The notes beneath the pieces were generated by a model that searched no databases, was not told where the DNA came from, and saw only the letters and a program-made list of their open reading frames with translations. This document shows positions 50,621 through 59,783 of a DNA stretch of 64,000 nucleotides, piece by piece. The stretch is from Chitinophagales bacterium (GTDB lineage Bacteria; Bacteroidota; Bacteroidia; Chitinophagales; Saprospiraceae), in NCBI GenBank assembly GCA_017303875.1, contig JAFLBP010000033.1:1-64000 (forward strand). The letters run 5' to 3'. Made by a program: the position numbers and the translations under genes. Positions within the stretch are counted from its first letter, which is position 1; every line of letters starts with the position of its first letter.

Positions 50621-53077
50621 TTATGCGGTTTTATACAATTCGATTTCCAATTCTTTTACAGCCCGCAAATAACCGTCTTTATTGCCAAATTCACTAAAGA
50701 TTTCCAATGGCGAACCAAAAGAATCAAAGGGCGTTACGCGCAGCACTTCCAGGCTTTCGATATTGGAAATGCCTTCATCGGCGTACTTATCTAAGAGGGC
50801 TTCCAGCACTTTTTTGGCCTGATCGCCGTATTTGGTGAAATAATTGCGTTTTTTCACGTTGTTGGCCCGTTCTTTTCGGGTCAATGGCGGCTGATCAAAA
50901 GCCACATGACAAATCAGGTCGAACAAGTCCACCTCTTTATTCACAGCTTCATAGAGGGCTTCGGTCATAACGCCTTGTTCTTCCAGTTCGGCGATGATAG
51001 CTGCTTTGCGTTCGGAGGCTTCCCACTTGTTCAAAAAGGCATCCAGCGAAGCAAAATTTTCGCGGATGATCTTTTTGGTGTGGTCTTTCAGACTGGTGGT
51101 AATGGGTTTGCCCTGCTGGTCGAAATACAACTCCCGGCTCACCAGCACAGACACATCCACGCCGTTGACGTACACTTTTGTCGGCGGGTCGTTTACCTGA
51201 ATCGGTTTGTCTGACACGGGATAACGAATCACGGGTTTTTCCAGGGTGATTTCATCGCCGCTCAGCTCGTCAATAATGGGGTTGGTATCGTTTTCCTCGT
51301 CCGTCATGATATGGCTCAGGTCGGTATCCTGGGTGACCGGTTTTACCCGAATGGGATCGCCGTCAAAATTTTTGTCGGCAAACAGATCCGTTGCATTCCG
51401 GAAGTCGAGTATGGTGAAATACAGTTTTCCATATTCCTCGTTGATGCGGGTGCCCCGGCCCACGATTTGTTTAAATTTGGTCATGGAGTTGATGTTGGCA
51501 TCGAGCACAATCACCTTGCAGGTTTGGGCATCCACGCCGGTGGTCATCAGCTCGGAAGTGGTGGCGATGACGGGGTATTTTTCTTCGGGGTTGATAAAAT
51601 TGTCCAATTCCCGCTTGCCCTCCTCATTGTCGCCGGTGATCTGCATGATGTATTTGTGGTTTTCGGCCACCAGGTCGGCGTTGTGTCGGGCCAGCGCGGA
51701 GCGCATACGCTCGGCGTGGTCAATATCCACGCAAAACACGATGGATTTGGCAAAACGGTCGTATCCTTTTAAAAACTCAGTTAGTTTTTGGGCCACCAGG
51801 TCGGTGCGTTCATCAATGACTAAGTTTTTATCAAAGTCTTTACGGTTGTAGACGCGGTCTTCAATTTTGTTGCCGTATTTATCGGTTTGGCCGCGTTCGG
51901 GCCGCCAGCCCTCGGCGTCCACATTCAGGGCGATGCGCACCACCCGGTAGGGCGCGAGGAAGCCATCATCAATGCCTTGTTTGAGCGAGTAGGTATAAAC
52001 GGGGTCGCCGAAATATTCGATATTGCTGGTTTCTTTGGTTTCCTTGGGTGTAGCGGTGAGGCCAATATGCGTGGCCTGACTGAAATACGACAAAATTTCT
52101 CGCCAGGAGCTGTCTTCTTTAGCGGAACCCCGGTGGCATTCGTCAATCACGACTAAGTCAAAAAAGTCGGGTGAAAAATCCTTGTAAGCGTCTTCGATGC
52201 CGGGTTCGTTATTGGTCAGGCCCTGGTAGAGGCCCAGAAATATTTCATAGGCTTTATCCTCGGTATCAATGCCGCGTTTTTTGCTGGACACCAGCGCTTC
52301 TTTGCCGTCGGAGGAGGACAGGACCCTTTTTTTGATCACGGTCATTTTGTCCTTGAAGTGCTTGAAGTCTCCTTTGCGGGTTTGGTCAATCAGGGCGGTG
52401 CGGTCGGCGAGGAACAGAATTCTTTTTTTGCTTCTTGCTTTCCAGAGGCGGTAAATGATTTGAAAGGCCGTGTAGGTTTTGCCGGTTCCGGTGGCCATGA
52501 CCAGAAGGATACGGTTTTGTCCGTTGGCGATGGCTTCGACGGTACGGTTGACGGCAATTTGCTGGTAGTAGCGCGGTTTGCGGTTGCTGCCGTCGAAATA
52601 GTAATCCTGGGCGGCAATTTTTTCGGCTTCTTCGGTGGTGATGCCTTTGTATTTTTTGTATTTTTCCCAGAGTTGTTCGGGCGTGGGAAACTGCTCCAGG
52701 CCGATTTCGCTTTCGATATTGCCGTCGGTGGCGGTGCGGTCGTGAAACAGGAATCCGTCGCCGTTGCTGCTAAAAACGCAGGGGATATCGAGTATTTTGG
52801 CGTAGTCGAGGGCTTGTTGGATGCCTGCCCGGACGGAGTGTTTATTGTCTTTGGCTTCGATAATGGCGACGGGGATATTGGGTTTATAGTAGAGGATATA
52901 ATCGGCTCTTTTTTGTTGTCCCCTGGCGGTGAGTTTACCCCGGACGTATATTTTCCCGTCGGTGAACGTGACTTCTTCGAGGAGTTGGGTGAGTTTGTTC
53001 CACCCTGCTTGTTCCACGGCGGGCGTAATAAACTTGGTGCAGATATCGCGTTCTGAGAGTGTTTTTTTGTCTATCAT
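50621..53077 (-). CDS. hsdR: Type I restriction endonuclease/translocase subunit
   Basis: An 818-residue HsdR. The N-terminal PD-(D/E)XK nuclease is at residues about 15-110 (D59 and E74-A-K76 in IIEAKDN). Then comes a superfamily 2 helicase with Walker A ATGTGKT (195-201), DECH box (312-315), and motif VI-type QIVGRGTRI. The C-terminal helical domain (about 640-818) contacts HsdM. It translocates DNA and cuts unmethylated foreign DNA. The motifs are intact, so the system is probably active. Upstream, the minus strand reads TATCTTTG at 53144-53137. Confidence 0.95.
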   Translation of the reverse strand: MIDKKTLSERDICTKFITPAVEQAGWNKLTQLLEEVTFTDGKIYVRGKLTARGQQKRADYILYYKPNIPVAIIEAKDNKHSVRAGIQQALDYAKILDIPCVFSSNGDGFLFHDRTATDGNIESEIGLEQFPTPEQLWEKYKKYKGITTEEAEKIAAQDYYFDGSNRKPRYYQQIAVNRTVEAIANGQNRILLVMATGTGKTYTAFQIIYRLWKARSKKRILFLADRTALIDQTRKGDFKHFKDKMTVIKKRVLSSSDGKEALVSSKKRGIDTEDKAYEIFLGLYQGLTNNEPGIEDAYKDFSPDFFDLVVIDECHRGSAKEDSSWREILSYFSQATHIGLTATPKETKETSNIEYFGDPVYTYSLKQGIDDGFLAPYRVVRIALNVDAEGWRPERGQTDKYGNKIEDRVYNRKDFDKNLVIDERTDLVAQKLTEFLKGYDRFAKSIVFCVDIDHAERMRSALARHNADLVAENHKYIMQITGDNEEGKRELDNFINPEEKYPVIATTSELMTTGVDAQTCKVIVLDANINSMTKFKQIVGRGTRINEEYGKLYFTILDFRNATDLFADKNFDGDPIRVKPVTQDTDLSHIMTDEENDTNPIIDELSGDEITLEKPVIRYPVSDKPIQVNDPPTKVYVNGVDVSVLVSRELYFDQQGKPITTSLKDHTKKIIRENFASLDAFLNKWEASERKAAIIAELEEQGVMTEALYEAVNKEVDLFDLICHVAFDQPPLTRKERANNVKKRNYFTKYGDQAKKVLEALLDKYADEGISNIESLEVLRVTPFDSFGSPLEIFSEFGNKDGYLRAVKELEIELYKTA

Positions 53078-53136
53078 TTTCTTAAGGTAGCTTGCTTTAT
53101 GCTATTGCCGGCTGATGTGGGGTGGATATGGCGGGG

Positions 53137-53144
53137 CAAAGATA
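53137..53144 (-). promoter_or_regulatory. Promoter -7 element of hsdRMS operon
   Basis: The minus strand reads TATCTTTG, an exact match, about 60 bases before the hsdR ATG at 53077. No clear -33 element. Confidence 0.5.
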
Positions 53145-53182
53145 GGGGTTTTGGGGGGATTTTATCATATTACGTCACGGAG

Positions 53183-53282
53183 AAGTGACTACAATAGCGA
53201 GGCTACCAGTCAAGTACGACATAAGGATGTTATTTCGTGAATAGCCTACTCCTTAGTCGGGGCGATCATAGAGTCACTTTTT
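53183..53282. repeat. Nested inverted repeat between hsdR and NLR-like gene
   Basis: AAGTGACT (53183-53190) pairs with AGTCACTT (53272-53279). Inside, AGGCTA (53200-53205) pairs with TAGCCT (53242-53247). A short T-run follows on the plus strand. The element lies between the 3' end of the NLR-like gene and the hsdR promoter. It could be a structured RNA or terminator; its role is unknown. Confidence 0.4.
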
Positions 53283-53308
53283 CCTACTCGATGGGCCTCT
53301 TTTCTCTT

Positions 53309-55681
53309 TTACACCTTTTGCAACCACTCTTCTATTTCGACGACCTGTGGGTGAAGTATTGAGTCATTGACTTTAAGAGCGATGTCTTTTGCTTTTAGCA
53401 ATATTTCTTTCGCTTCGATTGTCTTATTTAGATTGCATAATATCTTCCCCCAATTCAAGTATCTCTGTGCAGTGAACGGGTGAACTTCATCAATTAATTT
53501 ATTCTCTATATCGTCACATTTAATTATATACGATAAAGCCTGCTCAAAATTACCCGCTAAATTTAATGTATATGCAACGTTATTATATGATGCTGATACA
53601 TCTAAATGTAACGTTCCTAATACTTTTTCCTTAATTTTTAATGCTTCGACTCCTGTCTTAATAGCTTGTTCATACTCACCTAAATCTGTTAGCACAACAC
53701 TAAGATTTCCCATAGTTTGAGCAGTCGCTGGATTGAAACGCCCCAATTTGTATAATCTGAGGCTTAAGGCTTTTTCGAGTTCTATTTTAGCTTTTTCAAG
53801 CTCTTTATTGACTCTGTAAGTCCAACCAAGTCCATTGTGAATTGTTGCTAGAGTCAATTCTTCTATGACATTAGATGAGTTTTCAACTAGGTAAATGGAC
53901 TTTAAATATAAAGATATTGCAAGTTTATAATCTCCTTTTAGCATGTATGTCCAGGCAATATCACTAGTTGTTTCCACAACTTCTTTTTCATCTATAAGAT
54001 TTTGTGAATTGAAAATATCCAGGGCTTTTTCTGCCAGTTTAATTGATAAATCATAATCGCCACCATCTTCTATTATTACAGCCAAATTTTTCAACATGAT
54101 TCCAAATGAATCTGATTTTAAATCATAAGTATTTTCAATAAATAACGCATATCCAGAATATTCCGTCTTCATCAATCTGTTTTCTGTATTATGATAAGAT
54201 GATTTTAATAGTTGCGCAAGATTCGAAATTATTTGATCTAATATAGTTATATTTTTAGATATTGTATTAGCTTTAACAACGTCTTGAATCACTTGATGAA
54301 TCAAAACTCCGCCTTCAGAATAATCTAACCATCCATATTTTTCTAGAGATTTAATAACAATAAAAAGACTGCGTTCGCTACTGATTGTATCACTCTTAAT
54401 TAGCTCAAATAAATGTCCTATGCTAATTCGGATAGATGGTAGTAGAGATAGCGCTTTTACAACATGTTGCTCAAAAGGATTCATTGAAATCATATTAAAG
54501 CACTTAATAAGTATTTCATATGGAACAGAGAACATTGTTTTTTCATAGTCAGAGAAAATAATAGGTAATTCGCTATCATTATGTTTTATCAATTCAAATA
54601 CTTCATCTAAAGATATTTCTAAAACGCGAGCAACTTTTGACATGATATCAATAGTTAATGTATGCCTGTCAATAGATTTGAGTACATTGATTAGTTTAAA
54701 TTCTTTCATCTTGATTCTTCGTCCTGTAATAGTTGTATAAATCTTATTACAAGAACTGTATGATAATGGTCCAATATGGATTGTATTAATATTTTCGAAT
54801 TTATATCGAGAGGTTGCAATAATACTCCAGTTTTCAGATAAAATATGTTGGTAGTATTGATCTAGTATTTCATTTGAATTATCTAACAAAAGCAGGTTTT
54901 TGCCATTTATTTTTTTTAATGAATTAATTATATGCAAAAATTTACTTTCAATAGAAGTTTCTTCAGGAAATTCAATTCCTAGATTTGTTAACAATGTATA
55001 ATTGCTTATAAAACTATCAAAAAATTCAGATTTTTTAATCTCATATGATTTTTGTTGAATATTATTAGATGCGCAGTCTATCCACAATAAATGATCAAAT
55101 GTATCATAATATTTATCCGCAAATGCTTTTAGAATCCATGTCTTTCCTATTCCGCCAATGCCTTGAATAGAAACAATATTCTTTTTAACTGTGATTGATT
55201 TTAAGTAGCTTATTTCTTTAGTTCGTCCAATTATTTTGTTATAATCAATTCTAGGGATTGTTGTAATTTCCTTAGGAATTCCAGAGGATTTGATATCTGT
55301 AATAAAATTGCTCTTAGAGAAGTATGTTGCATCAGAGTGGATTTTATAAACAGAAGAGGCTTTCAAATCCATGATAACTGATAAGTCTAGCTCGTTTAAT
55401 TCATTTTCAATTGACTCATTCTCTTTTATCGCAGCATCTACATCTTGGATAATATTCAATAGTGATAAGATGATTTTATTTTCTTCTACTCTCGAATCTT
55501 TGAAACTTATTGTACCATTTCTAATTTGTTGATTCAATGCATTATACCTTGATTCATGCAAAATTATTTCATACAAAATATTACTACGTTCAAATAATAA
55601 TTTCAACTTTGAAGTAGCTAATGCTAGTTGGTTTTCTCCAATATTATCTTTAATATTCTTAAGAAGTTCTTTTATTTTCAT
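53309..55681 (-). CDS. NLR-like STAND NTPase: effector-associated-domain-like N-terminus, NB-ARC-like core, TPR repeats
   Basis: A 790-residue protein. Residues 1-90 are helical and resemble effector-associated domain 11 (SRYNALNQQIRNGTISF, then EENKIILSLLNIIQD), an adaptor that recruits effectors in bacterial conflict systems. The NB-ARC/STAND core (about 145-480) has a P-loop GIGGIGKT (174-181), Walker B KNLLLLDNS (261-269), an ATSRY sensor (289-293), a GPL motif (304-306), and a winged-helix region ending in LIHQVIQDVV. Residues about 520-790 are TPR repeats, the likely sensor. The gene is strikingly AT-rich (55201-55260 has 16 G/C of 60), unlike its neighbours, suggesting transfer. No effector gene is adjacent. 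Role inferred: defence sensor. Confidence 0.82.
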   Translation of the reverse strand: MKIKELLKNIKDNIGENQLALATSKLKLLFERSNILYEIILHESRYNALNQQIRNGTISFKDSRVEENKIILSLLNIIQDVDAAIKENESIENELNELDLSVIMDLKASSVYKIHSDATYFSKSNFITDIKSSGIPKEITTIPRIDYNKIIGRTKEISYLKSITVKKNIVSIQGIGGIGKTWILKAFADKYYDTFDHLLWIDCASNNIQQKSYEIKKSEFFDSFISNYTLLTNLGIEFPEETSIESKFLHIINSLKKINGKNLLLLDNSNEILDQYYQHILSENWSIIATSRYKFENINTIHIGPLSYSSCNKIYTTITGRRIKMKEFKLINVLKSIDRHTLTIDIMSKVARVLEISLDEVFELIKHNDSELPIIFSDYEKTMFSVPYEILIKCFNMISMNPFEQHVVKALSLLPSIRISIGHLFELIKSDTISSERSLFIVIKSLEKYGWLDYSEGGVLIHQVIQDVVKANTISKNITILDQIISNLAQLLKSSYHNTENRLMKTEYSGYALFIENTYDLKSDSFGIMLKNLAVIIEDGGDYDLSIKLAEKALDIFNSQNLIDEKEVVETTSDIAWTYMLKGDYKLAISLYLKSIYLVENSSNVIEELTLATIHNGLGWTYRVNKELEKAKIELEKALSLRLYKLGRFNPATAQTMGNLSVVLTDLGEYEQAIKTGVEALKIKEKVLGTLHLDVSASYNNVAYTLNLAGNFEQALSYIIKCDDIENKLIDEVHPFTAQRYLNWGKILCNLNKTIEAKEILLKAKDIALKVNDSILHPQVVEIEEWLQKV

Positions 55682-55730
55682 TTTATATCATCGTTTAATA
55701 ATAACAGCTACCTCATCTTAACCGTAACCC

Positions 55731-55738
55731 CAAACATA
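55731..55738 (-). promoter_or_regulatory. Candidate -7 element of NLR-like gene
   Basis: The minus strand reads TATGTTTG (match to TAnnTTTG), about 50 bases before the ATG at 55681. No -33 element is visible. Confidence 0.35.
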
Positions 55739-55824
55739 CAGCCAGACCCACATACTCTCCCATACCACTACAGCAAGCCAACTGATTTGACTCCATAGCC
55801 GCAAGGGATAAGTTGGTTTGTGCA

Positions 55825-55874
55825 CCAAAAAAACTACCCAACACCGGGTGCAAAAGAACCGGTGTTGGGTAGTT
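55825..55874 (-). terminator. Rho-independent terminator of the gliding-type T9SS cargo gene
   Basis: AACTACCCAACACCGG (55832-55847) and CCGGTGTTGGGTAGTT (55859-55874) form a perfect 16-bp stem with an 11-base loop. On the minus strand a run of seven T follows directly. It ends transcription of the minus-strand gene at 56002, and protects the NLR-like gene from readthrough. The 320-base spacer holds no gene. Confidence 0.85.
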
Positions 55875-56001
55875 GTATGAAAGGCGCTTGTCAGGTATGG
55901 TGCGTAACATTTAATTTTTGAGTTGGGCAAATATATAAGCATTCTGAATGCATTTCAAAATGATAGCGCAGCTTTTTTGTCAAATTTTTAAACCCCCCCC
56001 C

Positions 56002-58428
56002 TCACCGTACCACCGTCACATCCCCGCTCAATTTCTTAACCGCGCCATTGTGCAGCCTCAGCTCGCAGTAGTATGCGTACACGCCCGCTGGCGCATCGCG
56101 CAGGCCCGCGCGACCATCCCAGCCCAGCGACTCCTCGCCGACCGGGAAATCGCGTTTTTCAAAAATCAGGGCACCCCAGCGGTCGAAAACGCGGAGGACT
56201 TGTATGGCTGCTATACAGGCCTGGTTGCCGAACACCGTGAAGCCGTCGTTCAGCTTGTCGCCATTGGGCGAAAACACATTGGGCGCAAAATATTCCTCCC
56301 CGGCAATTTCCACTTTGAATACAATGGTGCTGTCGCAACCATTATGGCGCTGAAACACCAGGGGGTATTCACCGCTTTCCCGTACCGTCCGGCCATCGGG
56401 CAGGGTATATTCGGGGCTTTCGCACCAGTTCACGTCCAACACATTTTGGAAGGCCATCGTGTCGGTCAGTACTAACAGCGGCCCCAGCGTGCGCGTGCAG
56501 CCGCTTTGGTCGCGCACCAGCACCTGATAGCTGCCGGCAGGCACATTGGAAAACTGCGGACTGCCCTGCGCCGCAAAGCCGCTCAACTGATAACTCAGTG
56601 TGCCCGCGCCGCCCTGGGTTGCTATGCGGATGCTGCCCGCATGCTTGCAGGTAATATTGCTGACGGTGGCAAAGGCTTCCAGGGGCAAATTGCCCGCAAT
56701 GGTGATGGTGTCGCGCCCGATGCAGCCGCGGCTGTCGCGCACCACCGCCACGTAGGTTGCCGGAATCAACTGCTCAAAATGTGGCTGATTGCGCCAGGTG
56801 GATCCCACTAAGCTGTATTCAAAAGGCCCTACGCCTTCGTGGCTCAGCACCGTGATGGTGCCTAAGCTGTCGCAACCCGAATCGCGGTGCGTGGTGAGCA
56901 TTTGCTCGATGCCGCTCGGTTCGGGCAGGCTCACCAAAGTATCCACAAAACAACCGTTGGCGAGCAGCGCCGTGAGTTGGTAGCTGCCGCTGGGCAGGTT
57001 GTTAAAGGTGTTGTTACTGCCTATCGGACTGTTGCCGTTGAGTAGCACGCCCTGCACATTGGAAAGCACGCCAATAGAGCCGGAATTGGGCAATGCCCCG
57101 CATTCGGGCGGCGTGAGCTGAAGGTTGAGCTGAGCATTGTCGGGCAGGGTCGTGTTGTCGAAAAAAAGCTGGAGATTTTCAGTTTTTACGCCGTTTTGGC
57201 CCGCTTCGGCGCTGTTATCTGTGCCGCCATTGGCCACGCCTTTGACGCCGCCGCTGAGGTCGGCGCTCAGGCCGGGATAATTTTTGCGCAGTAGCAGGCG
57301 TCCGCCCGCGCCGCCGCCGCCCGGGCCGATGATCTGGGTAGCCACATAAAAGAGGCAGTCGCCGCCTTTGCCGCCCTGGGCTTCGCATTGAAGGCTGCCG
57401 CTGAGCTGCTCCAGATCAAGCAATATCGTTCCGCCTGCGCCGCCGCCGCCCTGGCCGTCGTTGCGCCAGCCCGCACTGGGCACGCTGCTGCCGTTGGCCC
57501 GAATCCAGGCATTGCCAGCGATCAGATTGCCCGCGCGAATGATGACGATGCCGCCGCCATTGCCGCCCGCCGTGCCGAGCATGTCGTTGCTGTGCCCGGC
57601 GCCCCCACCGCCGCCGAGGCTGATCTTGTCGGGACTGGCGGCAAAAACCGCCCAGCCGCCTACGCCATCGGTTTCGGAGGTAGGGCTGCCCGGATCGTTG
57701 TAGTATTCCAGCCCGCCGTTGCCGCCGCGTGTGGCATTGCTGCCCCCGCCGCCGCCGGCATTGTGGGCATTGCCGCCGCCGCCGCCGTTGGCGATCGCGC
57801 CGCGACCAAAGCGCTGGCTGTTCTGCACGATGGCGATGCCTTCGCCCTTGGTGCCGCCCTGGTTGGCAGAGGCAAAAACGTAGCCCTGCACATGGTAAAA
57901 ACCTTGCTGGGCTTCAATGAGTTGTCCGCCCCGAAACCCTGCGCCGGATACGTCAACGGGGCCTTCGAGGTTCAGATTTTGCTTCACATCCAGCACCAAA
58001 ACGCCGCCCGTACTGCCGTTCCAGGGCTGGCAGCTTAACGCGCAGGCACTCACATTGTCGTATTCCGGCACGCGGACGAGCTGAACTTTGCCGGCAACAT
58101 CAAAAGCGCGCGCCAACTGAAATTGCAGTTTGATGTGGTTGTTGATGATGGCCTCAATGCGGTTGAAGGAGTAGTTGCCCGCACTGCCGACTTGCGGGGT
58201 GCCGAAATTGGGGGTATTGCTTTGATCAATACTGGCCCCTTGCATCTGGATAATCAGCACTTCATCGCCGACGGCAAAACCGCTGGCAGAAGCGACGCTG
58301 AGCACTTGTTTGTTGCAGCCGATTTCCAGTACGGCGGTGTAGCGGTTAATAATGCCGTTGATGCATTGGGCGTGGCTATGATTCAGGCTGAATACGATAG
58401 CAAAAAATAGTAGAATATGATTTTTCAT
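56002..58428 (-). CDS. Gliding-motility-associated T9SS cargo protein, glycine-rich
   Basis: An 808-residue secreted protein with a signal peptide (MKNHILLFFAIVFSLNHSHA, then Q). Residues about 20-420 form a beta-rich domain with several glycine clusters (GGGGGNAHNAGGGGG, GPGGGGAGG) like those of surface fibres. Then come three SprB-like repeats (SGCDSLGTITV...GCIGRDTI). The C-terminus is a type B sorting domain: APNVFSPNGDKLND, VFDRWGALIFE, GWDG, PAGVYAYYCEL. This domain type is exported by T9SS and kept at the cell surface. Adhesin-like function is plausible but not shown. A terminator follows it. Confidence 0.82.
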   Translation of the reverse strand: MKNHILLFFAIVFSLNHSHAQCINGIINRYTAVLEIGCNKQVLSVASASGFAVGDEVLIIQMQGASIDQSNTPNFGTPQVGSAGNYSFNRIEAIINNHIKLQFQLARAFDVAGKVQLVRVPEYDNVSACALSCQPWNGSTGGVLVLDVKQNLNLEGPVDVSGAGFRGGQLIEAQQGFYHVQGYVFASANQGGTKGEGIAIVQNSQRFGRGAIANGGGGGNAHNAGGGGGSNATRGGNGGLEYYNDPGSPTSETDGVGGWAVFAASPDKISLGGGGGAGHSNDMLGTAGGNGGGIVIIRAGNLIAGNAWIRANGSSVPSAGWRNDGQGGGGAGGTILLDLEQLSGSLQCEAQGGKGGDCLFYVATQIIGPGGGGAGGRLLLRKNYPGLSADLSGGVKGVANGGTDNSAEAGQNGVKTENLQLFFDNTTLPDNAQLNLQLTPPECGALPNSGSIGVLSNVQGVLLNGNSPIGSNNTFNNLPSGSYQLTALLANGCFVDTLVSLPEPSGIEQMLTTHRDSGCDSLGTITVLSHEGVGPFEYSLVGSTWRNQPHFEQLIPATYVAVVRDSRGCIGRDTITIAGNLPLEAFATVSNITCKHAGSIRIATQGGAGTLSYQLSGFAAQGSPQFSNVPAGSYQVLVRDQSGCTRTLGPLLVLTDTMAFQNVLDVNWCESPEYTLPDGRTVRESGEYPLVFQRHNGCDSTIVFKVEIAGEEYFAPNVFSPNGDKLNDGFTVFGNQACIAAIQVLRVFDRWGALIFEKRDFPVGEESLGWDGRAGLRDAPAGVYAYYCELRLHNGAVKKLSGDVTVVR

Positions 58429-58446
58429 GATTCGATTTTTATCTGT

Positions 58447-58524
58447 TATCGGACGACTCCCGGTCGTCAGATAACTATTTGCAACTCATTCATTTGTCTG
58501 ACGACGAAGAGTCGTCCGACAAAG
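58447..58524. repeat. Two related hairpins in the leader of the T9SS cargo gene
   Basis: Near 58445-58474 the sequence TTATC..ACGAC..GTCGT..GATAA folds on itself. Near 58495-58524 GTC..ACGAC..GTCGT..GAC folds likewise. The two units are also reverse complements of each other (TCGGACGACT/AGTCGTCCGA). A minus-strand TATTTTTG at 58558-58551 would place both in the mRNA leader of the downstream gene. Confidence 0.6.
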
Positions 58525-58598
58525 AGCGCTTACTTATTTTAAGTTGTAGGCAAAAATACAATAAATCCGGAAATATAATATCGCTGTACGTAGAAAAT

Positions 58599-58688
58599 GT
58601 TTCGCACAGAAAGGCACAGATCCGGTACACAAAAAGGCACAGATTCAGTGTTTTCTGTGTAAAATATCTGTGCCTTTCTGTGCGAAAC
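58599..58688. repeat. CACAGA-family intergenic hairpin (23-bp perfect arms)
   Basis: GTTTCGCACAGAAAGGCACA (from 58599, arm to 58621) and its exact complement at 58666-58688 are separated by 44 bases that contain further CACAGA/TCTGTG words. It follows the hemH stop (58723 on the minus strand) and may end that transcript. Confidence 0.85.
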
Positions 58689-58722
58689 CTTCTGTGATAA
58701 TCTATGCGAAACCGTCCCGCAA

Positions 58723-59772
58723 TTACAATACAACAGCAGCGCCGGTGCGCTCCTGTACGAATGCGGCAATGGCTTTGGCCCACAGCGGGTTGTCGTTCAG
58801 GCTTTCCACCAGATCGAGTTGTTCGCCGCCCATGTGCAGGAATTCTTCGCGGTATTCTTCGCCGATTTCGATGGTCGTTTCCAGGCAATCGGAGGTGAAG
58901 GCCGGACAAAACACGAGCAGGCGTTTTTTACCGGCTTTACCAAGTGCCTCAATAACTTTTTGGGTGTAGGGTTGCGTCCAGGGGTCGGCGCCGAGGCGCG
59001 ACTGGAAACAAACGGTATATTGTTCGGGCGATAATCCGAGTTGCCGGGCAATCGCTTTTGTGGTCGCGTGGCATTGTGCGGAGTAGCAGAACTGATTTTT
59101 GACCGTCAGGGTCTGACAGCAATCCGGGCTTTGCAGGCAGTGATTGGCGTTATCTGCCTTGCGCAGTTGGCGTTGCGGCAGGCCGTGGTAGCTGAACAGG
59201 ATATGGTCGTAGCTGTCGAGGGCGTATTTGCGGGCGTTTTCGGCAAATAAATGCACCATTTCCGGCCACTCGCAGTAGGAATTGATGAGGTCAATTTCCG
59301 GAATTACCTGTTGTTTGGCTAAAATACGCATCACTTCCTCATGCACCGAACCCACCGTGGCGCTGGCATACTGCGGAAAGAGGGAAAACACCACGATGCG
59401 TTGCACCTGCTGCGCCATCAGGGTTTCAATCGCCGATTCGAGGGAGGGATTTTGGTAGCGCATACCGAGGGTCACCACGTAATCGTCGCCCAATTCCGTT
59501 TGTACCATATTCACCAGGCGTTCGCCGAAATACTTGAGCGGCGAGCCGTTTGCTGTCCATAATTCCTTGTAAGCCTTTGCGGATTTGCCGGAGCGGAAAG
59601 GGGCAATAATACCGCGCACCAGGATGTTGCGGGCAATGGGATTGATGTCAATCACCCTCGGATCGAGGAGAAACTGCTTGAGGTAGCGGTAAACGGCTCC
59701 ACGCGACGGCGCATCCGGCGTACCGAGATTGACGATTAAAACGCCGGTTTTGCCGGGCAATGTGTTAGCCAT
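58723..59772 (-). CDS. hemH: Ferrochelatase
   Basis: A 349-residue enzyme inserting ferrous iron into protoporphyrin IX, the last step of the protoporphyrin heme pathway. Family motifs are VLIVNLGTPDAPS at the N-terminus, the catalytic His in FSYHGLPQR, CFQSRLGADPW, and the C-terminal VFCPAFTSDCLETTIEIGEEY with the metal-binding Glu. Length is normal. The start at 59772 gives MANTLPGKTGVLIVN. The predicted mRNA leader contains many GATGAAC-type heptads. Confidence 0.95.
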   Translation of the reverse strand: MANTLPGKTGVLIVNLGTPDAPSRGAVYRYLKQFLLDPRVIDINPIARNILVRGIIAPFRSGKSAKAYKELWTANGSPLKYFGERLVNMVQTELGDDYVVTLGMRYQNPSLESAIETLMAQQVQRIVVFSLFPQYASATVGSVHEEVMRILAKQQVIPEIDLINSYCEWPEMVHLFAENARKYALDSYDHILFSYHGLPQRQLRKADNANHCLQSPDCCQTLTVKNQFCYSAQCHATTKAIARQLGLSPEQYTVCFQSRLGADPWTQPYTQKVIEALGKAGKKRLLVFCPAFTSDCLETTIEIGEEYREEFLHMGGEQLDLVESLNDNPLWAKAIAAFVQERTGAAVVL

Positions 59773-59783
59773 AGTTATTGTAA

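Noticed and set aside
53160..53300. Retron non-coding RNA or type III toxin-antitoxin RNA
   Set aside because: No reverse transcriptase or ToxN-like gene is nearby and there are no tandem RNA repeats; only an unexplained inverted repeat remains.
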